From the NCBI RefSeq assembly GCF_015752205.1, contig NZ_JADOVG010000003.1, positions 124,001 to 188,000 on the forward strand: a DNA stretch of 64,000 nucleotides, given 5' to 3'. Numbering within the stretch: position 1 is the first letter of the stretch; every line of letters begins with the position of its first letter. Both the position numbers and the translations under genes were made by a program. This document shows positions 34,891 through 45,110 of this stretch, piece after piece. The notes under the pieces were generated by a model that was given only the letters and a program-made list of their open reading frames with translations, had not been told where the DNA came from and made no database searches. The stretch is from Polaromonas sp. CG_9.7. Its GTDB lineage: Bacteria; Pseudomonadota; Gammaproteobacteria; Burkholderiales; Burkholderiaceae_C.

Positions 34891-35811
34891 ATGCATGTGA
34901 AAGAAAAACTCAAGGCGTTGCTGAATCAGCTTAACACGGTGATTGTGGGCAAAACCGCCCAGGTCAGCGACTGCGTGGCCTGCTTGCTGGCGGGCGGCCA
35001 CCTGCTGATTGAAGACGTTCCGGGCGTCGGCAAAACCACCCTGGCCCATGCGCTGTCGCGCTCATTCGGGCTGCAGTTTTCACGCGTGCAGTTCACCGCC
35101 GACCTGATGCCCAGCGATCTTTCAGGCGTGTCGATCTACGAGAGGCAAAAGGAAAGCTTCGTGTTCCACCCCGGGCCGATGTTTGCGCAGGTTTTGCTGG
35201 CCGACGAAATCAACCGCGCCAGCCCCAAGACGCAGAGCGCCCTGCTGGAGGCCATGGAAGAAAAGCAGGTGACGATCGAAGGCCAGACGCGCCCGCTGCC
35301 ATTGCCGTTTTTTGTCATTGCCACGCAAAACCCGCATGACCAGCTCGGCACCTACGCCCTGCCCGAGTCGCAGCTTGACCGTTTTCACATGCGGATTTCT
35401 CTGGGTTACCCTGACCGCGCCGCCGAACGCGAACTGCTCAAGGGCGCAGACCGGCGCGAGATGCTAGATACCCTGCCGGCCATGCTGGCGCCGCACGAGT
35501 TGCTGGAATTGCAGCAACTGGTCCAGCAGGTGCATGCCGCCGAGCCGCTGCTCAATTACCTTCAGGACCTGATTGCCGCGACCCGTTCGGGCCACTGGTT
35601 TTTGCAGGGGCTGAGCCCGCGCGCCGGCATTGCCATCATGCGGGCGGCCAAGGCGCAGGCCTTTTTGAGCGGCCGGGATTACGTCGCGCCGGACGACATT
35701 GCCGCCATCCTGCCGCAAACCGCCGCGCACCGATTGGTGCCGGTGAGCAGTGCCGGGCGGGGCGCGGTCGAACAGGTGCGCGCCATGCTCGACGCCGTGC
35801 CGCTGCCTTGA
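34891..35811 (+). CDS. MoxR-family AAA+ ATPase
   Basis: A 306-residue AAA+ chaperone-like ATPase. Walker A (EDVPGVGKTT), Walker B (VLLADEINRASPKTQSALLEAMEE), sensor 1 (FFVIATQNPHDQLGTYALPESQLDRF) and a C-terminal lid (LSPRAGIAIMRAAKA) are complete. MoxR proteins work with DUF58 and transglutaminase-like membrane proteins encoded next to them, as here, in envelope stress or maturation of protein complexes. It is the first gene of the three-gene operon. Confidence 0.94.
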   Translation: MHVKEKLKALLNQLNTVIVGKTAQVSDCVACLLAGGHLLIEDVPGVGKTTLAHALSRSFGLQFSRVQFTADLMPSDLSGVSIYERQKESFVFHPGPMFAQVLLADEINRASPKTQSALLEAMEEKQVTIEGQTRPLPLPFFVIATQNPHDQLGTYALPESQLDRFHMRISLGYPDRAAERELLKGADRREMLDTLPAMLAPHELLELQQLVQQVHAAEPLLNYLQDLIAATRSGHWFLQGLSPRAGIAIMRAAKAQAFLSGRDYVAPDDIAAILPQTAAHRLVPVSSAGRGAVEQVRAMLDAVPLP

Positions 35812-35831
35812 CGCGGAGGCTGGATCTTTTC

Positions 35832-36860
35832 ATGGCCGCGTTCGCCGCTCTTCCCAAGCCGCTGTCGTTTGTCAGGACACGCCTTCGACATTGGTTTGAA
35901 TCCCGCCTGCCGCTGGCCGACAGCGTGACGCTGACGCAGCGAACCGTCTATATTTTGCCGACGCGCGCCGGCATGCTGCTGTTTTTGACACTGGCGGTGC
36001 TGCTGGTCGCCTCGATCAACTACCAGCTCAACCTGGGCTACTTGCTGACTTTTCTGCTGGCCGGCACGGCGCTGGTCGGCATGCATGTGTGCCACGGTAC
36101 GCTGCGTGGCCTTGCCATGAATTTGATAGCGCCTAACGCACACTACGCGGGCGCCAGCACCGCTTTTGACATCAAACTCACGAATACGCGGCGATCCGTT
36201 CGCCACGGCATCGGCCTGAGCTTGCTGGACCCGCAGGCGGTTGACGGCCAGCCAGGCGCCGGGCGGCACTGGGCCTGGACCGACGTGCCGGCGCAGGGCA
36301 GCAGCCTGGTGCAGGTGGCCTTCACGCCACAGCGGCGCGGCCTGCACCGCCTGCCGACGCTGACGGCCGAAACGCGTTTTCCGCTGGGCACCTTCCGGGT
36401 CTGGACGGTCTGGCGACCCGCCGCGCAGGTCATGGTCTACCCCGCGCCCGAGGCCAGCCCGCCGCCCTTGCCGCCCGGTGAGCCGCGCGCCCAGGGCGCA
36501 GGCGATGCAGCGCGCGCGCAAAGCAGCGGCGAATTCGACGGCGTGCGTGGTTACAGGCGTGGCGATCCGCTGAAAAACGTGCTCTGGAAAAAAGCCGCCA
36601 AGGCCGGCGACCAGGCCAGTGAAAACGTTGGGATGGTGGTACGCGACACCCAGCAGGCGCAGCGCCATGAACTGTGGCTCGACATCCGCCAGGCCGGACC
36701 GCCCGACCTGGAACGCCAGTTGTCGCGGCTCTGCGCCTGGGTGCTGCAGGCCGACCGGCTGGGCATGCAGTATGGCCTGCGCTTGACCGCTGGCGACATC
36801 CGGCCAGCCAGCGGCGAAGCGCACAAGCGGCATTGCCTGGAAGCGCTGGCCACATGCTGA
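35832..36860 (+). CDS. DUF58 (von Willebrand A-like) membrane protein
   Basis: A 342-residue protein with two hydrophobic segments near residues 44-85 and the DUF58 signature EFDGVRGYRRGDPLKNVLWKKAAK near the centre. DUF58 proteins accompany MoxR ATPases and are predicted to be adaptor or substrate partners with a vWA-like fold. The ATG at 35832 was chosen, with GGAGG at 35815-35819; the longer frame begins at a TTG inside the moxR end. The stop overlaps the start of the transglutaminase gene. Confidence 0.87.
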   Translation: MAAFAALPKPLSFVRTRLRHWFESRLPLADSVTLTQRTVYILPTRAGMLLFLTLAVLLVASINYQLNLGYLLTFLLAGTALVGMHVCHGTLRGLAMNLIAPNAHYAGASTAFDIKLTNTRRSVRHGIGLSLLDPQAVDGQPGAGRHWAWTDVPAQGSSLVQVAFTPQRRGLHRLPTLTAETRFPLGTFRVWTVWRPAAQVMVYPAPEASPPPLPPGEPRAQGAGDAARAQSSGEFDGVRGYRRGDPLKNVLWKKAAKAGDQASENVGMVVRDTQQAQRHELWLDIRQAGPPDLERQLSRLCAWVLQADRLGMQYGLRLTAGDIRPASGEAHKRHCLEALATC

Positions 36861-38920
36861 TGCCCGGGCTGGCCACACTGCGAAGCCTGCCGCGCGACGG
36901 ACGGGACACGCTGTTCCTGCTGGCCGTGATTGCCTGGGTACTGTTGCCGCAGGCCGGCCGCCTGCCGCTGTGGTGCAGCCTGGGCAGTGGCGCGGTGCTG
37001 CTGTGGCGCGGCTGGCTGGCGCTGGATGCCCGCGCCCTGCCCGCCAAGCGCTGGCTGCTGCTGCTGCTGGCGCTGACGCTGGGCGCGACTTATGTCAGCC
37101 ATGGCACGCTGCTGGGCCGCGACGCCGGCGTGACATTGCTGGTGGTGCTGATCACGCTCAAGACCCTGGAGCTGCGCGCCCGGCGCGACGCCTTCGTGGT
37201 CTTTTTCCTCGGCTTTTTCTGCATGCTGAGCAACTTCTTTTATTCGCAGTCGCTGCTGACCGCCGTCAGCATGGTGATTGGCCTGCTCGGCCTGCTGACG
37301 GCGCTGGTGAATGCCCACATGCCGGTCGGCAAGCCGCCGCTGGTGCAGGCCGCCAGGACAGCTGGCACCATGGCGCTGCTGGGCGCGCCCATCATGGTGG
37401 TGTTGTTTGTGCTGTTTCCGCGCATGGCGCCGCTGTGGGGCATGCCCAGCGATACCATGACCGGGCGCAGCGGCCTGAGCGCCAGCATGGAAGTCGGCAG
37501 CATCGCCACGCTGGCGCTGGACGACAGCGTGGCGATGCGCATCAAGTTCGAGGGCGAGACGCCGCCGCAGCGTGATTTGTACCTTCGGGGCCCGGTGCTG
37601 TCCAGCTTTGACGGCCGGCAGTGGCTGCCCTTGCGCGCCAGCCTGCCGGAGCGCTACGCCCTGCCCGCCGATCTGGCGGTGTCCGGCCAGCCCGTGCCCT
37701 ATGAAGTCACGCTGCAGCCGACCAACCGGCCCTGGCTGTTCCTGCTCGAAGCGGCGGCGCAAAGCCCGGTGCTGCCCGGCTACCGCACGGTGATGCAGGA
37801 CGACCTGCAGTGGCTGACAAACCGGCCCATCACCGACCTGGTTCGTTACAAGGCCGTCAGTTACCCGAACTTCAGCCATGGGCCGGCGCAGCAGGTGCTG
37901 GGGCTGCAGGAGTTTTTAGACCTGCCGCCGGGCTTCAACCCGCGCACGCTGGCGCTGGCGGCTGAACTGCGGCGCGACCCGCGCTATGCCCAGGCCGACG
38001 CCGCTGCACTGGTGCAGGTGGCGATGGACCGGCTGCGCACGGGCGGCTACAGCTACACGCTGGACCCTGGTATTTATGGCCGGGACACCGCCGACGAGTT
38101 CTGGTTTGACCGCAAGGAAGGCTTTTGCGAGCACATTGCGTCGAGTTTTGTGATTTTGATGCGCGCGCTCGACATACCGGCGCGCCTCGTCACCGGCTAC
38201 CAGGGCGGCGAGATGAACGCCGTGGACGGTTTTTGGGTAGTGCGGCAAAGCGACGCCCATGCCTGGGCCGAAGTCTGGCAGGCCGGACGCGGCTGGACGC
38301 GCGTCGATCCGACCTCGGCCGTGGCGCCCGGACGCACCGGCACCTTCCAGCGACTGACCCCGCCCCGCAGCGCGGTTGCGCAGGCAATCGGCAATTTCAG
38401 CCCCAACCTGTCGGCCCGCGTGCGCGCCACCTGGGAAGCGGTCAACAACGGCTGGTCCCAGTGGGTGCTCAACTACACCCAGGGCCGGCAGCTGAACTTG
38501 CTCAAAGACATCGGCTTTGAAACCCCCGGCTGGGAAGACCTGGCCACGCTGCTGATCGGCGCCGTGGTGCTGGCCAGCCTGGCCGGCGTCGGCTGGACGT
38601 GGTGGGAACGCAGCCAGCACGACCCGTGGCTCCGGCTGCTGGAGCAGGCGCGCAAGCGGCTGGCCCGCGCCGGCATCGACAGCACGCCGGCCACGTCGCC
38701 GCGCCAGTTAGCCCGGCAGGTGCTGCAAAAATACGGCCCCTCGGGGCAAGCGCTGCATGACTGGCTGATGCAGCTGGAAATGCAGCGCTATGCCGCCAGC
38801 AGCCCTTTGCCCGGTGCCACCACGAAGCCGATTGCAACAACGCCAGCCCCGGTCCAGACGCTGCACCGCCAGCTGGGCCAGCTCCGCCAGCAATACAGCC
38901 GTCTGCGCTGGCCTGCCTAA
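36854..38920 (+). CDS. TgpA-like membrane transglutaminase
   Basis: A 688-residue inner-membrane protein with about six N-terminal hydrophobic segments (DUF3488 region), a periplasmic transglutaminase core and one more membrane segment near residue 570, followed by a cytosolic tail. The catalytic triad is intact: Cys425 (GFCEHIAS), His469 (SDAHAWAEVW) and Asp485 (TRVDPTSA). TgpA of Pseudomonas aeruginosa is an essential periplasmic transglutaminase; the role here is inferred from family. The ATG at 36854 has GGAAG ten bases upstream and overlaps the DUF58 stop. Confidence 0.92.
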   Translation: MLMPGLATLRSLPRDGRDTLFLLAVIAWVLLPQAGRLPLWCSLGSGAVLLWRGWLALDARALPAKRWLLLLLALTLGATYVSHGTLLGRDAGVTLLVVLITLKTLELRARRDAFVVFFLGFFCMLSNFFYSQSLLTAVSMVIGLLGLLTALVNAHMPVGKPPLVQAARTAGTMALLGAPIMVVLFVLFPRMAPLWGMPSDTMTGRSGLSASMEVGSIATLALDDSVAMRIKFEGETPPQRDLYLRGPVLSSFDGRQWLPLRASLPERYALPADLAVSGQPVPYEVTLQPTNRPWLFLLEAAAQSPVLPGYRTVMQDDLQWLTNRPITDLVRYKAVSYPNFSHGPAQQVLGLQEFLDLPPGFNPRTLALAAELRRDPRYAQADAAALVQVAMDRLRTGGYSYTLDPGIYGRDTADEFWFDRKEGFCEHIASSFVILMRALDIPARLVTGYQGGEMNAVDGFWVVRQSDAHAWAEVWQAGRGWTRVDPTSAVAPGRTGTFQRLTPPRSAVAQAIGNFSPNLSARVRATWEAVNNGWSQWVLNYTQGRQLNLLKDIGFETPGWEDLATLLIGAVVLASLAGVGWTWWERSQHDPWLRLLEQARKRLARAGIDSTPATSPRQLARQVLQKYGPSGQALHDWLMQLEMQRYAASSPLPGATTKPIATTPAPVQTLHRQLGQLRQQYSRLRWPA

Positions 38921-38950
38921 AATCCGCCTTCAGCCTATTCACTTTCCCGC

Positions 38951-40054
38951 ATGTCCATTCAAACCCGTTCTCCCCAATTCAGGCTTGCTATTTTTTTCAT
39001 AGCTGCAAGCGCATGCCTGACAAGCGCTGAAGCTGCAAAATCCTCTAAAAACAAACCTCCCGCCAGAGCCGCGCAGGCGCAGGGCGCGCTGTACGCCACC
39101 CGCGAGGACGCGATGCTGTTTGCCGACGACCTGGCGAGCCGCCGCAACCTCGACCCCGCGTGGGTGCGGCAAGCCATCGGCCAGTCGCGCTTCAACCCGA
39201 CCGTGTCGCGGCTGATGCAGCCGCCGACGAAAACCTTCGTGAAAAACTGGCGCGCCTACCGCAGCCGCTTCATCGACCCGGTCCGGATTCGCGCCGGGGT
39301 CGATTTCTGGCAGGCCAACCGCCGCACCCTGGCGCGCGCCGAAGCCGAGTACGGCGTTCCGGCCGAGATCATCGTCGGCATCATCGGCGTGGAAACCATT
39401 TACGGCCGCAACACCGGCAGCTTCCGGGTGATGGATTCGCTGGCCACGCTGGCCTTCGATTACCCGTCCAGCCATGCGCGCGCGAAGGAGCGCAGCGACT
39501 ATTTCAAGGGCGAGATCGAGCAATTCCTGACCATGGAGAGCCGCCGCGATGCCGACCCCTTCCAACCCCTGGGCAGCTATGCCGGCGCCATGGGCATGCC
39601 CCAGTTCATGCCGTCCAGCCAGGCCAAGTACGCCGTGGACTTCGACGGCGACGGCAGCATCGACCTGTGGAACAGCCCGGCCGACGTGATCGGCTCGGTC
39701 GCCAGTTACTTCAAGGCCTACGGCTGGCAGCCCGGCATGCCGACGCACTACCCGGTGAATTTTGACGCATCCCGCCTTGACATGGACGCGCTGATGGCGC
39801 CAGACATCCTGCCGACCTTCGGCGTGGCCAGCTTCACGGCCAAGGGCGCGGTGCTCGAAGGCCCGGCGCTGCAGCACCCAGGCCCGCTGGCGCTGGTCGA
39901 GTTGCTCAACGGCCCCGACGCCCCGAGCTATGTGGCGGGCACCGAGAACTTCTACGTCATCACACGCTACAACTGGAGCAGTTATTACGCGATGTCGGTG
40001 ATCGAACTGGGGCGCGAAGTGGCGCAGGCGATGGACAGGGGCACCGGTCGCTAA
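38951..40054 (+). CDS. Lytic murein transglycosylase B family (MltB-like)
   Basis: A 367-residue periplasmic enzyme that cleaves peptidoglycan glycan strands to 1,6-anhydromuropeptides. The catalytic Glu148 lies in GIIGVETIYGRNTGSF, and the family blocks AFDYPSSHARAKERSDYFKGEI, GSYAGAMGMPQFMPSS and FDGDGSIDLWNSPADVIGSVASYF are clear. The signal peptide (RLAIFFIAASACLTSAEA) is encoded almost entirely by a copy of the interspersed repeat (38985-39043), which is unusual. A weak lipobox (AASAC) is possible. Confidence 0.93.
   Translation: MSIQTRSPQFRLAIFFIAASACLTSAEAAKSSKNKPPARAAQAQGALYATREDAMLFADDLASRRNLDPAWVRQAIGQSRFNPTVSRLMQPPTKTFVKNWRAYRSRFIDPVRIRAGVDFWQANRRTLARAEAEYGVPAEIIVGIIGVETIYGRNTGSFRVMDSLATLAFDYPSSHARAKERSDYFKGEIEQFLTMESRRDADPFQPLGSYAGAMGMPQFMPSSQAKYAVDFDGDGSIDLWNSPADVIGSVASYFKAYGWQPGMPTHYPVNFDASRLDMDALMAPDILPTFGVASFTAKGAVLEGPALQHPGPLALVELLNGPDAPSYVAGTENFYVITRYNWSSYYAMSVIELGREVAQAMDRGTGR
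38985..39043 (+). repeat. Interspersed repeat copy 5, inside the mltB-like signal peptide
   Basis: CTATTTTTTTCATAGCTG, then CAAGCGCATGCCTGACAAGC, GCTGAAGCTGCAAAA; one of the best-conserved copies in the window. It encodes residues 12-31 of the lytic transglycosylase. Confidence 0.7.
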
Positions 40055-40175
40055 GCTTTTAGGCGGGCCGGTAATTGCGACTTTTTGCTCACATTGTGCG
40101 CATGGTGATGCTTTCAGGAAAATTTCACTCAATTTTGTAAAATATCATCACCGTAGTAACAAATATGGTGAAAAA

Positions 40176-42230
40176 TTGAATTCATGGAAAAAATCAAGTC
40201 TCCGCCCCAAATTGGCCTTACTGCTAGCGTGTTTGCTGGCGGTGCTCTGGTCAGCAGTGGCCTGGAACCACGCCCGCTCCGAAAACCGGCAAATCGAAAA
40301 CAGTCGCCAGCAGACTGACACACTGGCTTTGCTGTTCGCGCAGCACACGACAGCCACCTTTCGCAGCGTAGACCACGCCCTGCTTAAACTGCGCAAAATT
40401 TCGACCGGTCATCCCGCTGAACTGCAAGAAGATGTCAAGGCGTACCGTGATTTTCTGGGCGAAATGATCCTCCAGATCGCCATTATTGATGCCCAGGGAT
40501 GGTTGAGCTACAGCAGCCTGGGAATGCCCAAGGCACCGTCTTTTTTGGGTGACCGTGAACATTTCAAGGTGCATCTGGCTGGCCTTCAGGACAAGCTCTT
40601 TGTCAGCAGTCCGGTCAAGGGCCGGGTGTCCGGCAAATGGTCCATCCAGTTGAGCCGGCCAATATTCGACAAGGATCGGTTTGTCGGTGTGATGGTGATT
40701 TCGGTCAACCCCGATTATTTCGTTAACTTCTATGAACAGGCCAGATTGGGAAATTATGGCGTGGCGAGCATGGTGCGTGACTCGGGCGAGGTCATGCTGC
40801 GCTCCAGCAAGCAGGACCAGTACGTTGGCAAGACCATCAATCCTTCACCCTATGCAGATCCCGGCGCCCCCCTGCAGGGCAACTTTCGTCGCATTTCCCA
40901 AGCCGATGGTGTCGAGCGCTTGCTCAGCTACGTTCGTTTACCAAACTACGGGCTGAGCGTCGTCATTGGCCCCAGTGTTGCTGAAATGCTGGAATCAGTG
41001 CACCAGCAGCAGCGCCAGATACTGCTCATGGCCAGTGCGGTGACACTGGTGACACTGCTCATGGGGTGGAGCCTGCTGGGTACCACAAGGAAAAAGGAAG
41101 AGGCGTTACAGGCGCTTTTTGAAAACCAGATGCGCCTGCGCGCCAGCCATGAACTGCTGGAAAAACTCTCTCAGCATGTACCGGGCATGATTTACCAGTA
41201 CCGCCTGTTTGCGGATGGCCACTCGGCGGTGCCTTATGCCAGCCAAGGTGTTCTGAATACTTACGGCGTCACAGTGACGCAGGTTCGTGAAAATGCAAAA
41301 GCATTGCTTGTCAACCTGCACCCGGAGGATCAACAGGCGATAGATGCCTCCATCGCTGAATCTGCCCGCACCCTGCAACCTTGGCAGCATGAGTTCCGGC
41401 TCAACCACCCACACCGAGGCGTACGTTGGCTGGCAGGTCACGCGCAGCCCGAAAAAATGGACGATGGCAGCACCCTGTGGCACGGCCATATTTCCGACAT
41501 CACCGATATCAAGAACCACGAAGCTGTTTTGCTCGCGGCAAACCGGGAACTCGAAACGTTTTCTTATACGGTGTCGCATGACCTGCGCTCACCACTCAAC
41601 ACCATTGACGGCTTCAGCCGGTTGCTGGCCAAAGAGCTGACGGGCAGCGACAACGACAAAGCGCTGTATTTCCTGTCGCGAATCCAGGATGGTGCAGCGC
41701 AGATGGAGCGCTTGATTGCCGACCTGCTGATGCTGGCGCAGGTCGCGAATACGCAAATTCGGTATGAGCCGGTGAATTTGTCGGCGCTGGCCAGCAGCAT
41801 TACCAAGGACTTGCAGGCGCGTCAGCCGGAGCGCAAGACAACGTTCAACATTGAGTCGGGCCTGCAGACGCACGGCGATGCTGGATTGCTGCGGTTGGTG
41901 CTGGAAAACCTGATGAACAACGCATGGAAGTACAGCTCGAAACTAGCCGAAGCCCAGATCAGCATCGGCCAAAAACTGGATGCCGCAGGAAACACGGTTT
42001 TTTTTGTGCAGGACAACGGCGCTGGCTTTGACATGGCCTATGCCGAAAAGCTCTTCCAGCCATTTCAGCGTTTGCATGAAGTGGTGGACTTTCCCGGAAC
42101 AGGTATCGGGCTGGCCACGGTGAACCGCATCATCGTGCGCCACGGAGGAAACATCTGGGCTGAGTCAGCGCCCGATTTGGGGGCGATTTTTTTCTTTTCC
42201 CTGCCCAGGGTACAGGCAGTTGTGCGGTAG
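40176..42230 (+). CDS. Orphan membrane sensor histidine kinase with PDC-like and PAS domains
   Basis: A 684-residue kinase. A membrane segment at about 11-30 is followed by a periplasmic PDC/Cache-like sensor (about 40-275; RDFLGEMILQIAIIDAQGWLSYSS ... GDREHFKVHL), a second membrane segment near 285-300 and a PAS/PAC domain (about 325-455, ending WHGHISDITDIKNHEA). The HisKA box with His468 (YTVSHDLRSPLNTIDGFSRLL) and an ATPase domain (NNAWKYSS, DNGAGFDM, GTGIGLATV) complete it. No response regulator is adjacent. The frame has no ATG before the first membrane helix; the TTG at 40176 is the likely start. Confidence 0.88.
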   Translation: MNSWKKSSLRPKLALLLACLLAVLWSAVAWNHARSENRQIENSRQQTDTLALLFAQHTTATFRSVDHALLKLRKISTGHPAELQEDVKAYRDFLGEMILQIAIIDAQGWLSYSSLGMPKAPSFLGDREHFKVHLAGLQDKLFVSSPVKGRVSGKWSIQLSRPIFDKDRFVGVMVISVNPDYFVNFYEQARLGNYGVASMVRDSGEVMLRSSKQDQYVGKTINPSPYADPGAPLQGNFRRISQADGVERLLSYVRLPNYGLSVVIGPSVAEMLESVHQQQRQILLMASAVTLVTLLMGWSLLGTTRKKEEALQALFENQMRLRASHELLEKLSQHVPGMIYQYRLFADGHSAVPYASQGVLNTYGVTVTQVRENAKALLVNLHPEDQQAIDASIAESARTLQPWQHEFRLNHPHRGVRWLAGHAQPEKMDDGSTLWHGHISDITDIKNHEAVLLAANRELETFSYTVSHDLRSPLNTIDGFSRLLAKELTGSDNDKALYFLSRIQDGAAQMERLIADLLMLAQVANTQIRYEPVNLSALASSITKDLQARQPERKTTFNIESGLQTHGDAGLLRLVLENLMNNAWKYSSKLAEAQISIGQKLDAAGNTVFFVQDNGAGFDMAYAEKLFQPFQRLHEVVDFPGTGIGLATVNRIIVRHGGNIWAESAPDLGAIFFFSLPRVQAVVR

Positions 42231-42428
42231 ATTTCATGGCGGGGCCTCCAGGTTTGAAGTGGTTGCGAACAATCTCCACTTTGGCACATTGATGCCGTTG
42301 CTGCGAGGTCCCACCCTGAGATGGGTTGTTGCCTCACGTCAACACCAGCGGTGTAGGTGGGACGACCAGGCCATCTGTCGCGTTGCCGGCTGATGAACGA
42401 GCTTGGCGCAGGAACGCATGCCAATTCC

Positions 42429-42995
42429 TCAAACGGAACTGATTTGTCCTGCCAATGCATAAAACTGGTCGGCAAAAGACAGCTCGCTGCAGCCTTCCAG
42501 CAAGAGCTGACCATTGCGGATCTTGTGCATGAGTTCGATGCCGGCCAGGACATTTCTGGCAGCCCGAAATGACTTGAAGTTGAGCATCTGTTGGCAGTCC
42601 TGCCCGGCGATGTTGTTCAGGCATTTGACTTGCCGCACGATGACCGGCGTTTCACTTCCAGCATTGATCTCATCCATGGCCGCCTTGTTGGCGCCGCTCT
42701 TGTCCATCGTGACCTTTTCGGGAACACCGCTGGCCTTCATGGCTTTGTCAAAAAACCGCAGGGCTGCGGCATTGTCGCGCCGGACCGTCAGTAGGAAGTC
42801 GGCCGTTTTCCCCTCCTTGTCCACCGCACGATACAGGTATTTCCAGGCGCCTTTGACCTTGTTATAAGTTTCGTCCATGCGCCAACTGGCGTCCACCGGG
42901 CGTTTGTGTTTGCGAAAAAGTTTTTCCAGCAAGGGCAGAAATCCGATTCCCCAGCGGTTGATCGAAGAATGGTCGACAAATACTGCATTGCTCAC
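42429..42995 (-). pseudogene. IS6-family transposase, truncated and internally deleted
   Basis: A 188-codon remnant of an IS6/IS26-type DDE transposase, normally about 235 residues. The catalytic stretch is recognisable: VDHSSINRW, WRMDETYNKVKGAWKYLYRAVDKEGKTADF, the second Asp in VTMDKSGANKAA, and LAGIELMHKIRNGQ. About 45 N-terminal residues with the helix-turn-helix are missing, and about nine residues are absent between NNIAGQD and FKSFR. The 5' end abuts a fragment of an unrelated IS66 element read on the other strand, so it was cut by that event. No terminal inverted repeats were found. Confidence 0.82.
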
Positions 42996-43165
42996 CGCCT
43001 TGCCTGGCGCGCAAACGGCAGAGGACTACGAGGCGCTACTGCCCTGGCGACTCGCATTGCCCGGCCGCTGAGCAGCGGTCAGCCAACGCACTTTCGCCGT
43101 TCCAATTACACCCGCGCCGATGGCGCAAGGTACGCGGTTAATTGACCGCATACGGACAACTACCC
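42994..43165 (+). mobile_element. IS66-family 3' remnant (TnpC C-terminus and right end)
   Basis: The frame at 42994-43071 reads LTALPGAQ, then DYEALLPWRLALPGR and stops, resembling the C-terminus of IS66 TnpC proteins. The following GCAAGGTACGCGGTTAATTG and GACCGCATACGG look like an IS66 right end. Only this tail is left. Confidence 0.5.
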
Positions 43166-43392
43166 GGGGTGGTTCCGCTGCTTGGACACTCATCATGCCA
43201 ACTCACGGGAAGGCATTCTGGCGATGGCCCTGGAGAAATTTCCACATTTAACGGTGACATAGCCTTTGCTGTGGACGGCTTGGCGTTTATACAAGCTGGC
43301 GGCTAGAAGCCATATCATTGATGTTGCTTCGGTGGCAAAGCCGGCTTGGCATAATCTGAGACGAACATCGCGAATTCGTATAGCATTTCGAG
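43166..43392. other. Region upstream of the nitrile hydratase operon
   Basis: About 230 bases between the IS remnant and nthA, presumably with the operon promoter. No open frame or clear operator was recognised. Confidence 0.4.
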
Positions 43393-44033
<641 letters not shown>

Positions 44034-44037
<4 letters not shown>

Positions 44038-44696
44038 ACTACCAAAGCTTTGCTGATCTGGGTGGTCAAACCGGCATGGGACCTGTTCTGAAGGAATCAA
44101 ACGAGCCTATGTTTCATGGCACTTGGGAAGCCAGTGCGTTTGCCCTGACCTTGGCCATGGGCTCTACGGGTTCATGGAACATTGACATGAGCCGTAGCGC
44201 AAGGGAAACACTGCCAAACTACCTTTCGCTGAGCTACTACCAGATATGGCTCAATGGCCTGTGCAAACTCTTGACAGAGCGAGGGCTTGTCACCGCCGAA
44301 GAAATCCAGGCAGGCCACATGCTGTCCCCTGCACTTCCAGTAAAAAAGGTTCTCGTCGCACCAATGGTGGCCGGTGTGCTGGCCAGAGGTGCGCCTACCG
44401 AGCGGTCTGCGGCAAGTCCTGCCAGTTTTTCTGTAGGTGACTGTGTGCGCACTTCTGAAGGTCTGGCAGATCACCACACACGGCTACCCGCCTATGCGCG
44501 AGGCAAAGCGGGGCGCATCGCGGCCGTTCGGGCCGTGCATGTCTTTCCAGACACCAACGCCCAGGGCTTGGGTGAACAGCCGCAGTGGCTCTACAGCGTC
44601 GCTTTTGAAGGCACTACTTTGTGGGGGCAGGAGGCCGATCCTGGCTTGACGGTGTACGTCGATGCATGGGAACCCTACCTGGAGCGGACGCAATGA
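44034..44696 (+). CDS. nthB: Nitrile hydratase beta subunit
   Basis: A 220-residue beta subunit that wraps the alpha subunit and completes the active site. The opening [18 protein letters not shown], the [21 protein letters not shown] segment and the SH3-like C-terminal domain (FSVGDCVRT ... [12 protein letters not shown] ... [13 protein letters not shown] ... DAWEPYLE) are all typical. Start and stop overlap the neighbouring genes by four bases on both sides, so alpha, beta and accessory proteins are translated as a coupled set. Confidence 0.95.
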
Positions 44697-45058
44697 ATGC
44701 GCCAACCCACCTTCTGTCCGGGCAGCCCAAGGATGTCAACGGCCCGGTGTTTCGCGAACCGTGGGAAGCCCAAGCCTTTGCAATGACGATCTCGCTCCAT
44801 GAACGAGGTCTATTCACCTGGAGCGAGTGGGCGCAGGCCCTGTCGCAGCATATTGCGCTCGCGCAGGCCCAAGGCGATCCAGATCTGGGTGACACCTATT
44901 ACCACCATTGGCTGGCGGCATTGGAAAGCCTGGTGACGACGAAGCAACTCAGCACTGATGCCGAACTTAAGCGTTACCAGCAGGCTTGGGACCATGCGGC
45001 AGACCGGACACCGCATGGACGACCGATTGAATTACGGGAACTGGACTTCAAGTCCTGA
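44693..45058 (+). CDS. Nitrile hydratase accessory (metal-insertion) protein
   Basis: A 121-residue protein resembling the N-terminal part of nitrile hydratase beta subunits (VFREPWEAQAFAMTISLHERGLFTWSEWAQALS, DTYYHHWLAALESLV). In cobalt nitrile hydratases such activators bring cobalt-loaded alpha subunit to the enzyme. The ATG at 44693 overlaps the nthB stop (ATGA). It completes the minimal three-gene operon. No cobalt transporter gene is next to it. Confidence 0.88.
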   Translation: MNAPTHLLSGQPKDVNGPVFREPWEAQAFAMTISLHERGLFTWSEWAQALSQHIALAQAQGDPDLGDTYYHHWLAALESLVTTKQLSTDAELKRYQQAWDHAADRTPHGRPIELRELDFKS

Positions 45059-45110
45059 ATGCGGGTCATGCCCTTGACCGAACTCTGATCACACCGACAA
45101 AGGATATCAA

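Noticed and set aside
34891-38920. MoxR-DUF58-transglutaminase operon as a new defence module
   Set aside because: This gene order is common in core genomes of proteobacteria and fits known MoxR-vWA-TgpA envelope operons.
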